From: Rhodospirillales bacterium | GTDB taxonomy: Bacteria > Pseudomonadota > Alphaproteobacteria > JAREAF01 | Length of the DNA: 7,723 bases | Reading direction: 5' to 3' | Assembly: GCA_029240475.1 (NCBI GenBank) | Contig: JAREAF010000125.1 | Location: 1-7,723, forward strand | Shown here: positions 1 to 6,194 of the stretch, piece after piece | How the letters are laid out: each line of letters opens with the position of its first letter | Numbering within the stretch: the stretch's first letter is position 1 | The notes under the pieces: generated by a model | Database searches by the model: none | Told to the model about the DNA's origin: nothing | Seen by the model: the letters and a program-made list of their open reading frames with translations, nothing else | Translations under genes and position numbers: made by a program

Positions 1-351
1 CGGAGCGGCCTCGAGCCTTTGCCCGACGAGGACGAGGTCGCCGCGCCGTTCCACACTCCAGCGGGCGAGAGGATCGAAAGCCGGCGCCGCGAGCGCCTCG
101 CCGCTGCCCAGGCTGAAGCACGCGTGATGCCAGGGACAGCGGACGGTGTCGCCGACCACGATCCCGTCGGCTAGAGGCGCGCCATAGTGAGTACACTTGG
201 CGCCGACCGCGAACAGGTTGTCGCCTTTGCGAACGAGGAGGACCGGCTGATCGCCGACATGGCCCTCGAGGAGGTCTCCGTCTCTGAGACTTGCGAAGGG
301 AACGCCCCGGGCAAGGTCTGGCCCCTTTAGGCCCTCTGCATGCGATCCCAT
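1..351 (-). CDS. Rieske [2Fe-2S] N-terminal domain of a probable FAD-dependent oxidoreductase (3' end off the window)
   Basis: This partial gene reads leftward off the window edge, leaving 117 codons. The translation starts MGSHAEGLKG and contains a complete Rieske cluster-binding signature: C53-T-H55 followed by C72-P-W-H75, the CxH...CxxH pattern that ligates a [2Fe-2S] cluster. Related proteins carry this domain in front of a larger FAD/NAD(P)H disulfide-reductase-like (AIF/ferredoxin-reductase type) module. I infer that module here, because the open frame continues without a stop to residue 117. The ATG at 349-351 was chosen because a GGAG ribosome site (plus-strand CTCC at 359-362) lies 7 bases upstream. 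A GGAAC-N16-CATCCAA promoter ends about 33 bases before the start codon. The protein is probably cytoplasmic, since no signal peptide is visible. A stand-alone ferredoxin subunit is possible if a stop lies just outside the window. Confidence 0.9.
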   Translation of the reverse strand, partial: MGSHAEGLKGPDLARGVPFASLRDGDLLEGHVGDQPVLLVRKGDNLFAVGAKCTHYGAPLADGIVVGDTVRCPWHHACFSLGSGEALAAPAFDPLARWSVERRGDLVLVGQRLEAAP

Positions 352-383
352 CGGCGCTCTCCGTGTTGATCCGTACAGGCGAC

Positions 384-411
384 TTGGATGCGGTGGTGGT
401 CAGGAGGTTCC
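384..411 (-). promoter_or_regulatory. ECF-type promoter for the Rieske gene
   Basis: On the minus strand GGAAC (411-407) is followed by exactly 16 bases and then CATCCAA (390-384). The same two boxes at the same spacing occur before folE and before the exported protein gene. Transcription would begin near 377, giving a leader of about 26 bases with the GGAG ribosome site in it. GGAAC is the usual -35 element of alphaproteobacterial ECF/general-stress sigma factors. The -10 assignment rests on the repetition within this window. Confidence 0.72.
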
Positions 412-902
412 CGGGGCGACCTGCGCGGGGACGGATCCCAGCGGCGCTGCCGAATTTGCAGCGCGCTCTCCGTAGCCCGTGCCGACGGCACCGTCCGGGC
501 TTACGGGCGGGCGTCGAAATCTCGAAACCGAAGCAGCGGTTCGTCCTGGAGAAAGAACTTTTTCGACGTGCGCTCTCACGTGTCCAAGATGGTCGCCTGT
601 GTCACCCGGGGTCCAAGGGCCTGCGGGCGGCGGGTTGCGCGGGCGGCGTCGATGTCGATCACCTCGGCCGAACGAAGACTCCGATTCGTTGCGACAGGCG
701 AAGATCGCAGCCTATGCATCATCGACCTCCATCAACGCCTCTCGACGGTCTTTAGACCTTCGTCTCGCGCGCCCGGCGGATGCTTCAGCTCACCATCAGC
801 TTGAGAGATATTGCGAACAAGCGAATTTGTTTGCCGGATCTCTGCAAAATTATTGCAGCGTCGAGAACGACGGATTCCCGACTTCTTCCCGGATATAGGG
901 TC
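412..902. other. Non-coding stretch upstream of the glycosidase unit
   Basis: No recognisable gene lies between the divergent Rieske and glycosidase promoters. Several reading frames stay open on the plus strand, but their translations are rich in Arg, Ser and Pro, resemble no family I know, and overlap one another, as expected of GC-rich non-coding DNA. The one structured element I see is a short dyad, CTGCAA-N5-TTGCAG, at 842-858. The last 100 bases are noticeably more AT-rich than the rest of the stretch. A decayed gene that can no longer be recognised by eye is possible. Confidence 0.5.
842..858. promoter_or_regulatory. Possible operator dyad upstream of the glycosidase promoter
   Basis: A perfect inverted repeat with 6-base arms, CTGCAA and TTGCAG, surrounds the AT-rich centre AATTA. 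It ends 45 bases before the -35 box at 903, a position suited to an activator or repressor site. No protein can be assigned to it, and an arm of this length can occur by chance. Confidence 0.25.
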
Positions 903-930
903 GGAACGTTCTGGAGCGTCCCCCGTCTAA
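903..930 (+). promoter_or_regulatory. ECF-type promoter for the glycosidase unit (variant -10)
   Basis: GGAAC (903-907), a 16-base spacer and CGTCTAA (924-930) match the geometry of the other sites in this window. The -10 differs at two positions from CATCCAA and is closer to the CGTT -10 described for alphaproteobacterial EcfG general-stress promoters. Transcription from it would start near 937, about 80 bases before the glycosidase start codon, leaving room for the small leader frame at 967-1020. Confidence 0.6.
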
Positions 931-966
931 CCTGCGATCCGGGTTATCCGGCCGAGGGCGTAGGAC

Positions 967-1020
967 ATGTTCTTGCGGGAAGCGGTCACCATGATCGTGA
1001 CGAGCGGCAAGGCGTCATGA
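967..1020 (+). CDS. Possible 17-residue leader peptide overlapping the next start codon
   Basis: A small frame reads MFLREAVTMIVTSGKAS and stops at the TGA of an ATGA overlap whose ATG (1017) starts the glycosidase gene. GAGGG (954-958) lies 8 bases before its ATG, a better ribosome site than anything directly in front of 1017, where only a weak AAGG is seen. This arrangement fits translational coupling, in which ribosomes finishing the leader restart on the large gene. A second in-frame ATG at 991 could also serve. The frame is very short and may be chance. Confidence 0.3.
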   Translation: MFLREAVTMIVTSGKAS

Positions 1021-2798
1021 TCCGCCACATCGCCTACGGCAAGGCTATCCTCGCCGGCATGTCGGGCGCGGTCGCTTGGGAAATCGTGGCCCGGATTCTC
1101 ATCGCCATAGGCGTGCCGTTCTTCAGCATCGTCGACACGCTCGGCGCGGTCGCGTTGCCGAACGGAAGCGCCCTGGCGTCCTGGTCGGTGGGCATGCTGC
1201 TTCACCTGCTCGTCGGCGCGATCTGGGCCGTCTTCTACGCCTACTTCTTCTGGTCCGTCCTGCCTCTGCGCCCTGCGCTCCAGGGCATGGTGTTCGCGTT
1301 CGTGCCCATGCCTCTCGCGATCTGCATCATGCGCCCGCAGCTCGAGCTCATGCACCGGCTCACCCAAGCCGGCGATCTGCCTGCCTCCGGGCTGTTCGGT
1401 CTAAGCGGCGGTCTCTATCTGCCACTGAGTGTCGCAGCCGGCCATCTGATCTGGGGCACGGTGCTCGGCGCCCTCTACACACGCCCGGTTGGCTACGCGG
1501 CCAAGCGCCCACCGCGGCCGGTGCATTTCGCGCATTCGCAAGCGGCGAATTCCGTCGCCTCATCGCCCACCCCCACTGACGACCGATTCATGTTCGCGAC
1601 CGGAATCGAATGCAGCTATCCGACGCTGGAAGACGGAGCCTGGCGCATGGACCAAATGGCGGCATGCGGCCATTACCGCCAGTGGGCGCTCGACCTCGAA
1701 CTGGTCCGCAGCCTGGGCCTCCGTTATTTGCGCTACGGCCCGCCACTGCACCTCATTCATCGAGGTCCGGATCGATACGATTGGGCCTTCCTCGACGAGA
1801 TTGTCGCGGGGATGCAGCGGCTCGGCATCGTGCCGATCATGGACCTCTGCCACTTCGGCCTGCCCGACTGGCTCCAGAATTTCCAGAACCCGGAGGTGCC
1901 GCACGCGCTCGCCGAATACGCCCGCGCTTTCGCAAAGCGCTATCCCTCGGTGCGCCTCTACACGCCCGTCAACGAGATGTACGTCTGCGCGAAACTGAGC
2001 GCGCTCGACGGCTTGTGGAATGAGCAGCGCCGGGACGAGCGCGCCTTTGTGACCGCCGTCCGCCATTTGGCCAAAGCCAACGTATTGATGATGCAAGCCA
2101 TCGCGGAAGAGCGGCCGGGCGCGGTTTTCGTCAACAGCGAAAGCGGCGAGTTCTTCCAGCCCTGCTGCCCCGATCCCGAGATCCGCCGCATCGCCGATTT
2201 CGAGAACGAGCGGCGCTTCCTGCCGCTCGACCTGCTTTATGCGCGGCCTGTCGGCGAGGGCATGCGGGCCTATCTCGCCGATCAGGGCATGCCGGCGGAA
2301 GAATACGCCTGGTTCATGCAGCAGGACGTCCGGCAGCGCGCGATCCTGGGCGTCGACTACTATGAGTGGAACGAGAAGCTCATCGACAGCAACGGGCACG
2401 CGCAGACGCTCGGAGAGCTATTTGGCTGGTATGCCGTCGCAAGCCAATATTACGAGCGCTACCGGCGTCCCATGATGCACACCGAGACCAACCGCATGGA
2501 CGCCCGGGAGGGACCGCGCTGGCTGTGGCGGCAATGGCACAACGTCCAGCTCATCCGTCGAGGCGGCGTGCCGGTGGTCGGCTTCACCTGGTATTCCCTG
2601 ACCGATCAGGTCGATTGGGATATCGCCCTCCGGGAACCGCTCGGGAACGTGAGCCCGGTCGGCCTCTTCGATCTGAATCGCGACCCGCGGCCGGTCGGGC
2701 AGGCCTACAAGCACCTCATCCACTTGTTCGATGCGGACCTCGCGCGGGATCCGACCATCGAGGCGGTGCTGAGAGAAGCGGGTCGGCGCCATGCTTAG
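1017..2798 (+). CDS. Membrane domain fused to a GH1-type glycoside hydrolase-like domain
   Basis: This is a 593-residue protein with two parts. Residues 1-160 hold about four hydrophobic segments (roughly 9-38, 56-79, 86-105, 128-153). A Pro/Ser/Ala-rich linker follows, then a GH1-like (beta/alpha)8 domain from about M192 to 577. Family hallmarks are TPVNEMY with the presumed acid/base E320, GVDYY, HTETN with the presumed nucleophile E490, and GFTWYSLTDQVDWD (522-535), equivalent to the tryptophan motif near the GH1 C-terminus. The catalytic domain is about 385 residues, shorter than the usual 430-470, so the substrate cannot be predicted. Which side of the membrane it faces is also unclear. 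The open frame extends back to 780, but that would place the 903-930 promoter inside the gene, so I chose ATG 1017, overlapping the leader frame. The next gene overlaps its end by 8 bases. Confidence 0.85.
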   Translation: MIRHIAYGKAILAGMSGAVAWEIVARILIAIGVPFFSIVDTLGAVALPNGSALASWSVGMLLHLLVGAIWAVFYAYFFWSVLPLRPALQGMVFAFVPMPLAICIMRPQLELMHRLTQAGDLPASGLFGLSGGLYLPLSVAAGHLIWGTVLGALYTRPVGYAAKRPPRPVHFAHSQAANSVASSPTPTDDRFMFATGIECSYPTLEDGAWRMDQMAACGHYRQWALDLELVRSLGLRYLRYGPPLHLIHRGPDRYDWAFLDEIVAGMQRLGIVPIMDLCHFGLPDWLQNFQNPEVPHALAEYARAFAKRYPSVRLYTPVNEMYVCAKLSALDGLWNEQRRDERAFVTAVRHLAKANVLMMQAIAEERPGAVFVNSESGEFFQPCCPDPEIRRIADFENERRFLPLDLLYARPVGEGMRAYLADQGMPAEEYAWFMQQDVRQRAILGVDYYEWNEKLIDSNGHAQTLGELFGWYAVASQYYERYRRPMMHTETNRMDAREGPRWLWRQWHNVQLIRRGGVPVVGFTWYSLTDQVDWDIALREPLGNVSPVGLFDLNRDPRPVGQAYKHLIHLFDADLARDPTIEAVLREAGRRHA

Positions 2799-3324
2799 CA
2801 TGCTTCAGGCCCATGGACTCGACGCCGGACCCACGCAGCGGCCGCTGCTCGCCGGCGCCGTTGCCGCCCTGATCGCGGACATTCCCGCAGCCGCAGTGCT
2901 TGTTCCGTTCGGATCGCTCGACGCGCTCGGCCACGCGGCAGGCGTTGCGACCGTGCTCGCCGGTGTTGCCTATGGCGGCACGATGCTTCTCGGCGGCGTC
3001 CTCTATGGCTGGCTGTTCCAGCGTGCGGCCAACGACCCCCGCGGCGGATGGCTGTTCGGGCTCGCGTTCGGGTTCGTGCTCTGGATGCTTGGCCCGGTCC
3101 CGCTCCTGCAATGGTTGCCCGACCGGCCGATCTTGAGCGGCAACCCGGCCATCGGGCTGCTGCTCGGGCAACTGCTCTGGGGCCTCGTCCTGGGGCTCGT
3201 ATTCCCGCTGGTGCATCGCGGGCTCCATGCCGGCCTCGAGGACCGTCAGCGAGGCAACGAAGGGGGCATCGGACCCGAGGCGGTCACGCGCCGGCTGCTG
3301 CACGACCGGGGCGAAAAGCCGTGA
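2791..3324 (+). CDS. Four-helix membrane protein related to the preceding protein's membrane domain
   Basis: This is a 177-residue hydrophobic protein with about four membrane segments (19-40, 52-76, 86-103, 120-142) and a charged C-terminal tail. Its fourth segment, GQLLWGLVLGLVFPLVHR, resembles GHLIWGTVLGALYTRPVG in the fused protein just upstream. A Gly-rich first helix and a mid-protein Gly/Pro turn also occur in both, so the two look like paralogous membrane modules. The start codon lies 8 bases inside the upstream gene, which implies coupled translation in one mRNA. A second ATG at 2800 (residue 4) is an alternative start. GAGAG at 2771-2775 is a distant ribosome site. The biochemical function is unknown; a complex with the glycosidase-like protein is an inference from overlap and resemblance. 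Confidence 0.8.
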   Translation: MLSMLQAHGLDAGPTQRPLLAGAVAALIADIPAAAVLVPFGSLDALGHAAGVATVLAGVAYGGTMLLGGVLYGWLFQRAANDPRGGWLFGLAFGFVLWMLGPVPLLQWLPDRPILSGNPAIGLLLGQLLWGLVLGLVFPLVHRGLHAGLEDRQRGNEGGIGPEAVTRRLLHDRGEKP

Positions 3325-3442
3325 CGCGAATCGTCCTTAGCTCTCGCGCGGGGGCGTGCGCGCCATACACCAGCGTGATCTGCTCGCACTAGACTAGAAT
3401 TCTTCTGCGCCCAAGCTCGGTTTCGCCCGACGTTTCGCGCGC

Positions 3443-4195
3443 CTACTCCGCCGCGGCCAGCACGTCCGGCGTCTCCCACGCTAGATGCTGGCCGCCATCG
3501 ACCGCCAGCATCTGGCCAGTGATGCTCCTGGCGCTCGCGAGGAAGAGCACGGCATCCGCGATCTCCTCCGGTCGCGGGCCGTGACCCAGCGGCACCGAGG
3601 CGCCCTGGCGTAGGAAGTCGTCTCGACCCTGCCTGCGGCTCGCGAGCGTGGGGCCCGGCCCGACCGCGTTGACCCTGATCCGCGGCGCGAGCGCCTGCGC
3701 CAAGGTCTGCGTCGCGGTGAATAGGGCGCTTTTCGACAGGGTGTAGGAGAAGAATTGCGGAGTGGGCTTCCAGACCCGCTGATCGATCACGTTGACGACG
3801 GCTCCCCCGGCGCCTTCGGGAACCTGCGCGGCGAAATCCCTGGCGAGGAACACGGGCGCCCCCAGGTTGATCCGGAAATGCCGCTCCCACAGCGCCGCAT
3901 CCAGTGAATGGATGTCGTCCGGCTCGAAGGCCGACGCGTTGTTGACGAGGAGCGCGAGAGGGCCAAGCGCCGCTCGAGCGTCTCGGACGAGCCCGCCGAG
4001 CGTTGCTGGATCGCCGAGATCGGCCACGACGACCTCCACCCGGGCACCCTTGGCTCGCAAGCCGCGGCTTAGGGCATGCGCCTCCTCAGTGGATCTGTGA
4101 CAATGGATGGCGACGGCGTAGCCCTCCGCGGCAAGCCGCTCGACGATTGCTCGTCCGATTCGGACGGCGCCTCCGGTCACCAAGACCGTCCGCAT
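3443..4195 (-). CDS. folM: Pteridine reductase / FolM-type short-chain dehydrogenase
   Basis: This 250-residue protein is an NAD(P)H-dependent short-chain dehydrogenase. TGGAVRIG (7-14) fits TGx3RxG, the cofactor-loop variant typical of pteridine reductases. NNAS is at 85-88. The catalytic residues are D138, Y151 and K155: Asp stands where most SDRs have Ser, 13 residues before the Tyr, as in PTR1 and E. coli FolM. The family reduces dihydropterins such as dihydromonapterin or dihydrobiopterin, and dihydrofolate more weakly. The divergent neighbour folE makes the precursor dihydroneopterin triphosphate, which supports a pterin substrate. GGAGG (plus-strand CCTCC at 4203-4207) lies 7 bases before the ATG. 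The gene converges on the membrane-protein gene with a 118-base gap. A different SDR substrate remains possible, but the D-Y-K triad, RxG loop and neighbour all agree. Confidence 0.87.
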   Translation of the reverse strand: MRTVLVTGGAVRIGRAIVERLAAEGYAVAIHCHRSTEEAHALSRGLRAKGARVEVVVADLGDPATLGGLVRDARAALGPLALLVNNASAFEPDDIHSLDAALWERHFRINLGAPVFLARDFAAQVPEGAGGAVVNVIDQRVWKPTPQFFSYTLSKSALFTATQTLAQALAPRIRVNAVGPGPTLASRRQGRDDFLRQGASVPLGHGPRPEEIADAVLFLASARSITGQMLAVDGGQHLAWETPDVLAAAE

Positions 4196-4227
4196 CGAGA
4201 TTCCTCCGGGCGAGCGTTCATGATCAA

Positions 4228-4255
4228 TTGGATGAGCGGCGGCCGGGAACGTTCA
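4228..4255 (-). promoter_or_regulatory. ECF-type promoter for the folM-like gene
   Basis: On the minus strand TGAAC (4255-4251), a 16-base spacer and CATCCAA (4234-4228) repeat the motif seen elsewhere, with the first -35 base changed from G to T. Transcription would begin near 4221, leaving about 26 bases of leader. The spacer also contains GGAAC on the plus strand, forming the palindrome GAACGTTC at 4247-4254, but that copy lacks a matching -10. Confidence 0.6.
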
Positions 4256-4263
4256 CGCCAGCG

Positions 4264-4291
4264 GGAACCTTTCCGCACGGCCTCCATCCAA
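4264..4291 (+). promoter_or_regulatory. ECF-type promoter for folE and the sigma gene
   Basis: GGAAC (4264-4268), a 16-base spacer and CATCCAA (4285-4291). Its first 12 bases, GGAACCTTTCCG, and the block CCATCCAAC are identical to the promoter before the exported protein gene at 6116. The -35 lies only 8 bases from the -35 of the opposite-facing folM-like promoter, so the two sites stand back to back. Transcription should start near 4298, about 20 bases ahead of the folE ATG. Confidence 0.78.
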
Positions 4292-4317
4292 CATGCAGAC
4301 GCGGCTTGGAGGGATAG

Positions 4318-4926
4318 ATGCACGGGACGTTGGCGAAGCTCCAGATCGAGCCGGAGGTCCGGGACCGTCCGAGTCGCGAGATGGCGGAGGAGGCGGTGCG
4401 GACGCTCATCCGTTGGGCGGGCGAGGACCCGGAACGGGAAGGTCTCGCCGAGACGCCTGCGCGAGTGACGCGGGCCTATGCGGAATGGTTCGGGGGCTAC
4501 GGTCAGGACCCCTCCGAGATCCTGCAGCGGACCTTCGAGGAGGTCGGCGGCTACGACGACATCGTCGTCCTTCGCGACATCCCGTTCGAATCGTGCTGCG
4601 AGCACCATATGGCGGCGATCCGCGGCACGGTGAGCGTCGGATACCTGCCGCGAGACCGGGTCGTCGGCATCTCGAAGCTCGCCCGCGTCGTCGACGCGTT
4701 CGCGCGCCGCCTCCAGGTCCAGGAGAGGCTGACCGCGCAAATCGCCGACACCATCGACGAGGTCCTCAAGCCGCGCGGCGTCGGCGTGATCGTCAAAGCG
4801 ACGCATGGCTGCATGGCCACCCGCGGAGTACGCAAGCACGGGGTTTCCATGGTTACCAGCCGCATGCTCGGCGCCTTTCGCGACGATCCGGCCGCCCGTC
4901 AGGAATTCCTGGCCGCCGTCGCGTGA
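4318..4926 (+). CDS. folE: GTP cyclohydrolase I
   Basis: This 202-residue protein catalyses GTP to 7,8-dihydroneopterin triphosphate, the first step to folate and reduced pterins. The core is intact: GLAETPARV (42-50), ESCCEHHM (91-98) with zinc ligands C94 and H97 and catalytic H96, GISKLARVVDAFARR (117-131), QERLT (135-139), and HGCMATRGV (163-171) with the third zinc ligand C165. The length is normal for bacterial type I enzymes. GGAGG (4308-4312) lies 5 bases before the ATG. The gene has its own ECF-type promoter and sits 45 bases before a sigma-factor gene, so this copy is probably a regulated or stress copy rather than the housekeeping folate gene, though I cannot see whether the genome has another. 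It is divergent from the pteridine-reductase-like gene, which could act downstream in the same pathway. Confidence 0.96.
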   Translation: MHGTLAKLQIEPEVRDRPSREMAEEAVRTLIRWAGEDPEREGLAETPARVTRAYAEWFGGYGQDPSEILQRTFEEVGGYDDIVVLRDIPFESCCEHHMAAIRGTVSVGYLPRDRVVGISKLARVVDAFARRLQVQERLTAQIADTIDEVLKPRGVGVIVKATHGCMATRGVRKHGVSMVTSRMLGAFRDDPAARQEFLAAVA

Positions 4927-4971
4927 CCTCGAGACAGCGACCGTGTCCATCAAGACGGAGGAGATACCGAT

Positions 4972-5691
4972 ATGCAGACCCTCAGGACGAAACGCCGGGA
5001 CGTCTCCCATGACCCTGACAGCGATCTCGTTGCCCTAGTTCTCGCCGGCGATGGGACCGCCTTCGCCGCCATCATGACCCGCTACAATCAACGGCTCTTC
5101 CGCGTCGCGCGCGGGATCGTGCGCGACGAGGCGGAGGCCGAGGACGTCCTGCAGGAAGCCTATGTGCGCGCCTTCGCGGCGCTGCCGGGCTTTCGAGGCG
5201 AGGCCGGCCTCGGCACCTGGCTCACGCGGATCGTGCTGAACGAGGCGCTCGGGCGCATGCGCCGCCGCCGGCCCACCGAGCAGCTCGACGTGCTTGATCA
5301 GGATGCGCAGACGGGAGATTCTCGCGTGGTCATGTTTCCCGGCGTCAACTCCGCCCCGAGTCCAGAAGCCGCCGCGGCCCGCTCGGAGGTGCGGCGCCTG
5401 CTCGAGCACGCCATCGACGACCTGCCCGAGCCGTTCCGGCTTGTGTTCGTGATGCGGGACGTCGAGGAGATGAGTATCGAGGAAACGGCCGCAAACCTCG
5501 GCATTCGTCCTGAAACCGTCAAGACGAGGCTCCATCGCGCCCGCAGGCTCATGCGGAAGCACCTGGACGACAAGCTTTCGACCGTCCTGCGGGACACCTT
5601 CCCGTTCCAGGGCGCTCGCTGCGCTCGGATCACCAATGCCGTCATGGCTCGGCTGGGGCTGGCAGAACCCAGCGGAGGCTTATCCGCTTAG
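4972..5691 (+). CDS. ECF-type RNA polymerase sigma factor
   Basis: This 239-residue sigma-70 family factor has only regions 2 and 4. Region 2 spans about 30-97 and includes EAEDVLQEAYVRAF (54-67) and GLGTWLTRIVLNEALGRMRR. A linker of about 40 residues follows. Region 4 (about 140-195) contains DLPEPFRLVFVMRDVEEMS and the helix-turn-helix ending in ETVKTRLHRARR. A tail beyond region 4 carries FPFQGARCARI, which is longer than a minimal ECF factor and might be regulatory. GGAGGAG (4957-4963) lies 8 bases before the ATG. The 45-base gap after folE suggests co-transcription from the GGAAC promoter at 4264, so the factor may raise its own expression. No anti-sigma gene or membrane sensor is adjacent, so its control is unknown. 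Confidence 0.93.
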   Translation: MQTLRTKRRDVSHDPDSDLVALVLAGDGTAFAAIMTRYNQRLFRVARGIVRDEAEAEDVLQEAYVRAFAALPGFRGEAGLGTWLTRIVLNEALGRMRRRRPTEQLDVLDQDAQTGDSRVVMFPGVNSAPSPEAAAARSEVRRLLEHAIDDLPEPFRLVFVMRDVEEMSIEETAANLGIRPETVKTRLHRARRLMRKHLDDKLSTVLRDTFPFQGARCARITNAVMARLGLAEPSGGLSA

Positions 5692-5734
5692 ACTAAGGCG
5701 CCAATCCCGCTGCCGTAATCGCGGTGCAGGCGAG

Positions 5735-6053
5735 ATGAATTCCATTTCTTCCAGGAGATGCCTGCAGCCTTGCGAGGGAGGCAGTCGCGCCGCTCGCCCC
5801 GGTGAGACGGCGGGGTATTGGCCCAAGTCCCCGAAGGACGCCTACCACGGCGGGAGCGCCATCGAGCGCACGTGCCGTTTCAAGATTTTCGCGGGCGGCT
5901 TGCAATCGGCGACCGAGTGAGCGCGCTAGCGAGCCGATGGGACCGCTTTGGCTGGGGCCCACGAGAAGTCTCCTGCGAGCAAAGAAGATCAAGGGCCTGC
6001 ACGCGAACGACTTCATTATGGCAGCAAAGATCAATCGGCAGCTGCCTGGCTGA
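5735..6053 (+). pseudogene. phhB: Degenerate pterin-4a-carbinolamine dehydratase (frameshifted)
   Basis: Pieces that line up with pterin-4a-carbinolamine dehydratase appear in order across three frames. AIERTCRFKIF (from 5858) matches the family's AIxRxFxFxxF strand. RVSALA (from 5914) matches RVAxxAE, one base out of frame. EPMGPLW (from 5931) sits where the family has AExxxHHPxW, again one base out. KGLHANDFIMAAKINRQLPG (from 5991) ends at TGA 6051-6053 and resembles the family C-terminus. Two single-base deletions, near 5910 and 5930, would explain the shifts. The catalytic HH pair is replaced by MG and the YN(R/K)V strand is lost, so the product would be inactive. The ATG at 5735 is only a plausible start. 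The enzyme dehydrates the 4a-hydroxypterin left by aromatic hydroxylases, which fits the neighbouring folE and folM-like genes. Identification is by remembered motifs, not alignment. Confidence 0.62.
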
Positions 6054-6115
6054 GGCGCGACGAGAGCGATTTCCAGCGCGTCACGCCCGGAAGCTGCGAG
6101 ACCGACACATATCCC

Positions 6116-6143
6116 GGAACCTTTCCGCCGCGGCGCCATCCAA
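6116..6143 (+). promoter_or_regulatory. ECF-type promoter for the exported protein gene
   Basis: GGAAC (6116-6120), a 16-base spacer and CATCCAA (6137-6143). It shares GGAACCTTTCCG and CCATCCAAC exactly with the folE promoter about 1.85 kb upstream, while the middle of the spacer and the flanks differ. That pattern points to selection on a promoter rather than a recent duplication. The predicted transcript starts near 6150, leaving about 45 bases of leader. Confidence 0.78.
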
Positions 6144-6194
6144 CGCACATGCTGCGGCCTTCGTAAGCATTCGCGCAGTTTGCAGGAGAACGCT

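Noticed and set aside
412..902. Several overlapping open frames upstream of the glycosidase, on the plus strand
   Set aside because: They overlap each other in all three frames, give Arg/Ser/Pro-rich translations without family motifs, and lack good ribosome sites. High GC content alone explains the absence of stops.
780..1016. A 79-residue N-terminal extension of the glycosidase fusion
   Set aside because: The frame is open, but it would put the GGAAC-N16-CGTCTAA promoter inside the gene. The extension has no membrane or domain character and lacks a ribosome site.
1560..2399. Long minus-strand open frame across the glycosidase gene
   Set aside because: It is the antisense shadow of a gene with clear GH1 motifs; its own translation shows no recognisable domain.
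3325..3442. Shared terminator between the two convergent genes
   Set aside because: Only short GC arms (CGCGC/GCGCG) and the small palindrome CTAGACTAG are visible; neither forms a convincing stem with a U tract.
4246..4273. A further plus-strand GGAAC before folE as an extra promoter
   Set aside because: Sixteen bases later the sequence is ACCTTTC, which does not resemble the -10 of the other sites; it lies in the spacer of the opposing promoter.
4177..5010. Long minus-strand open frame across folE
   Set aside because: It is antisense to a complete folE with intact zinc and catalytic residues, and it starts and ends inside neighbouring genes without a promoter or ribosome site.
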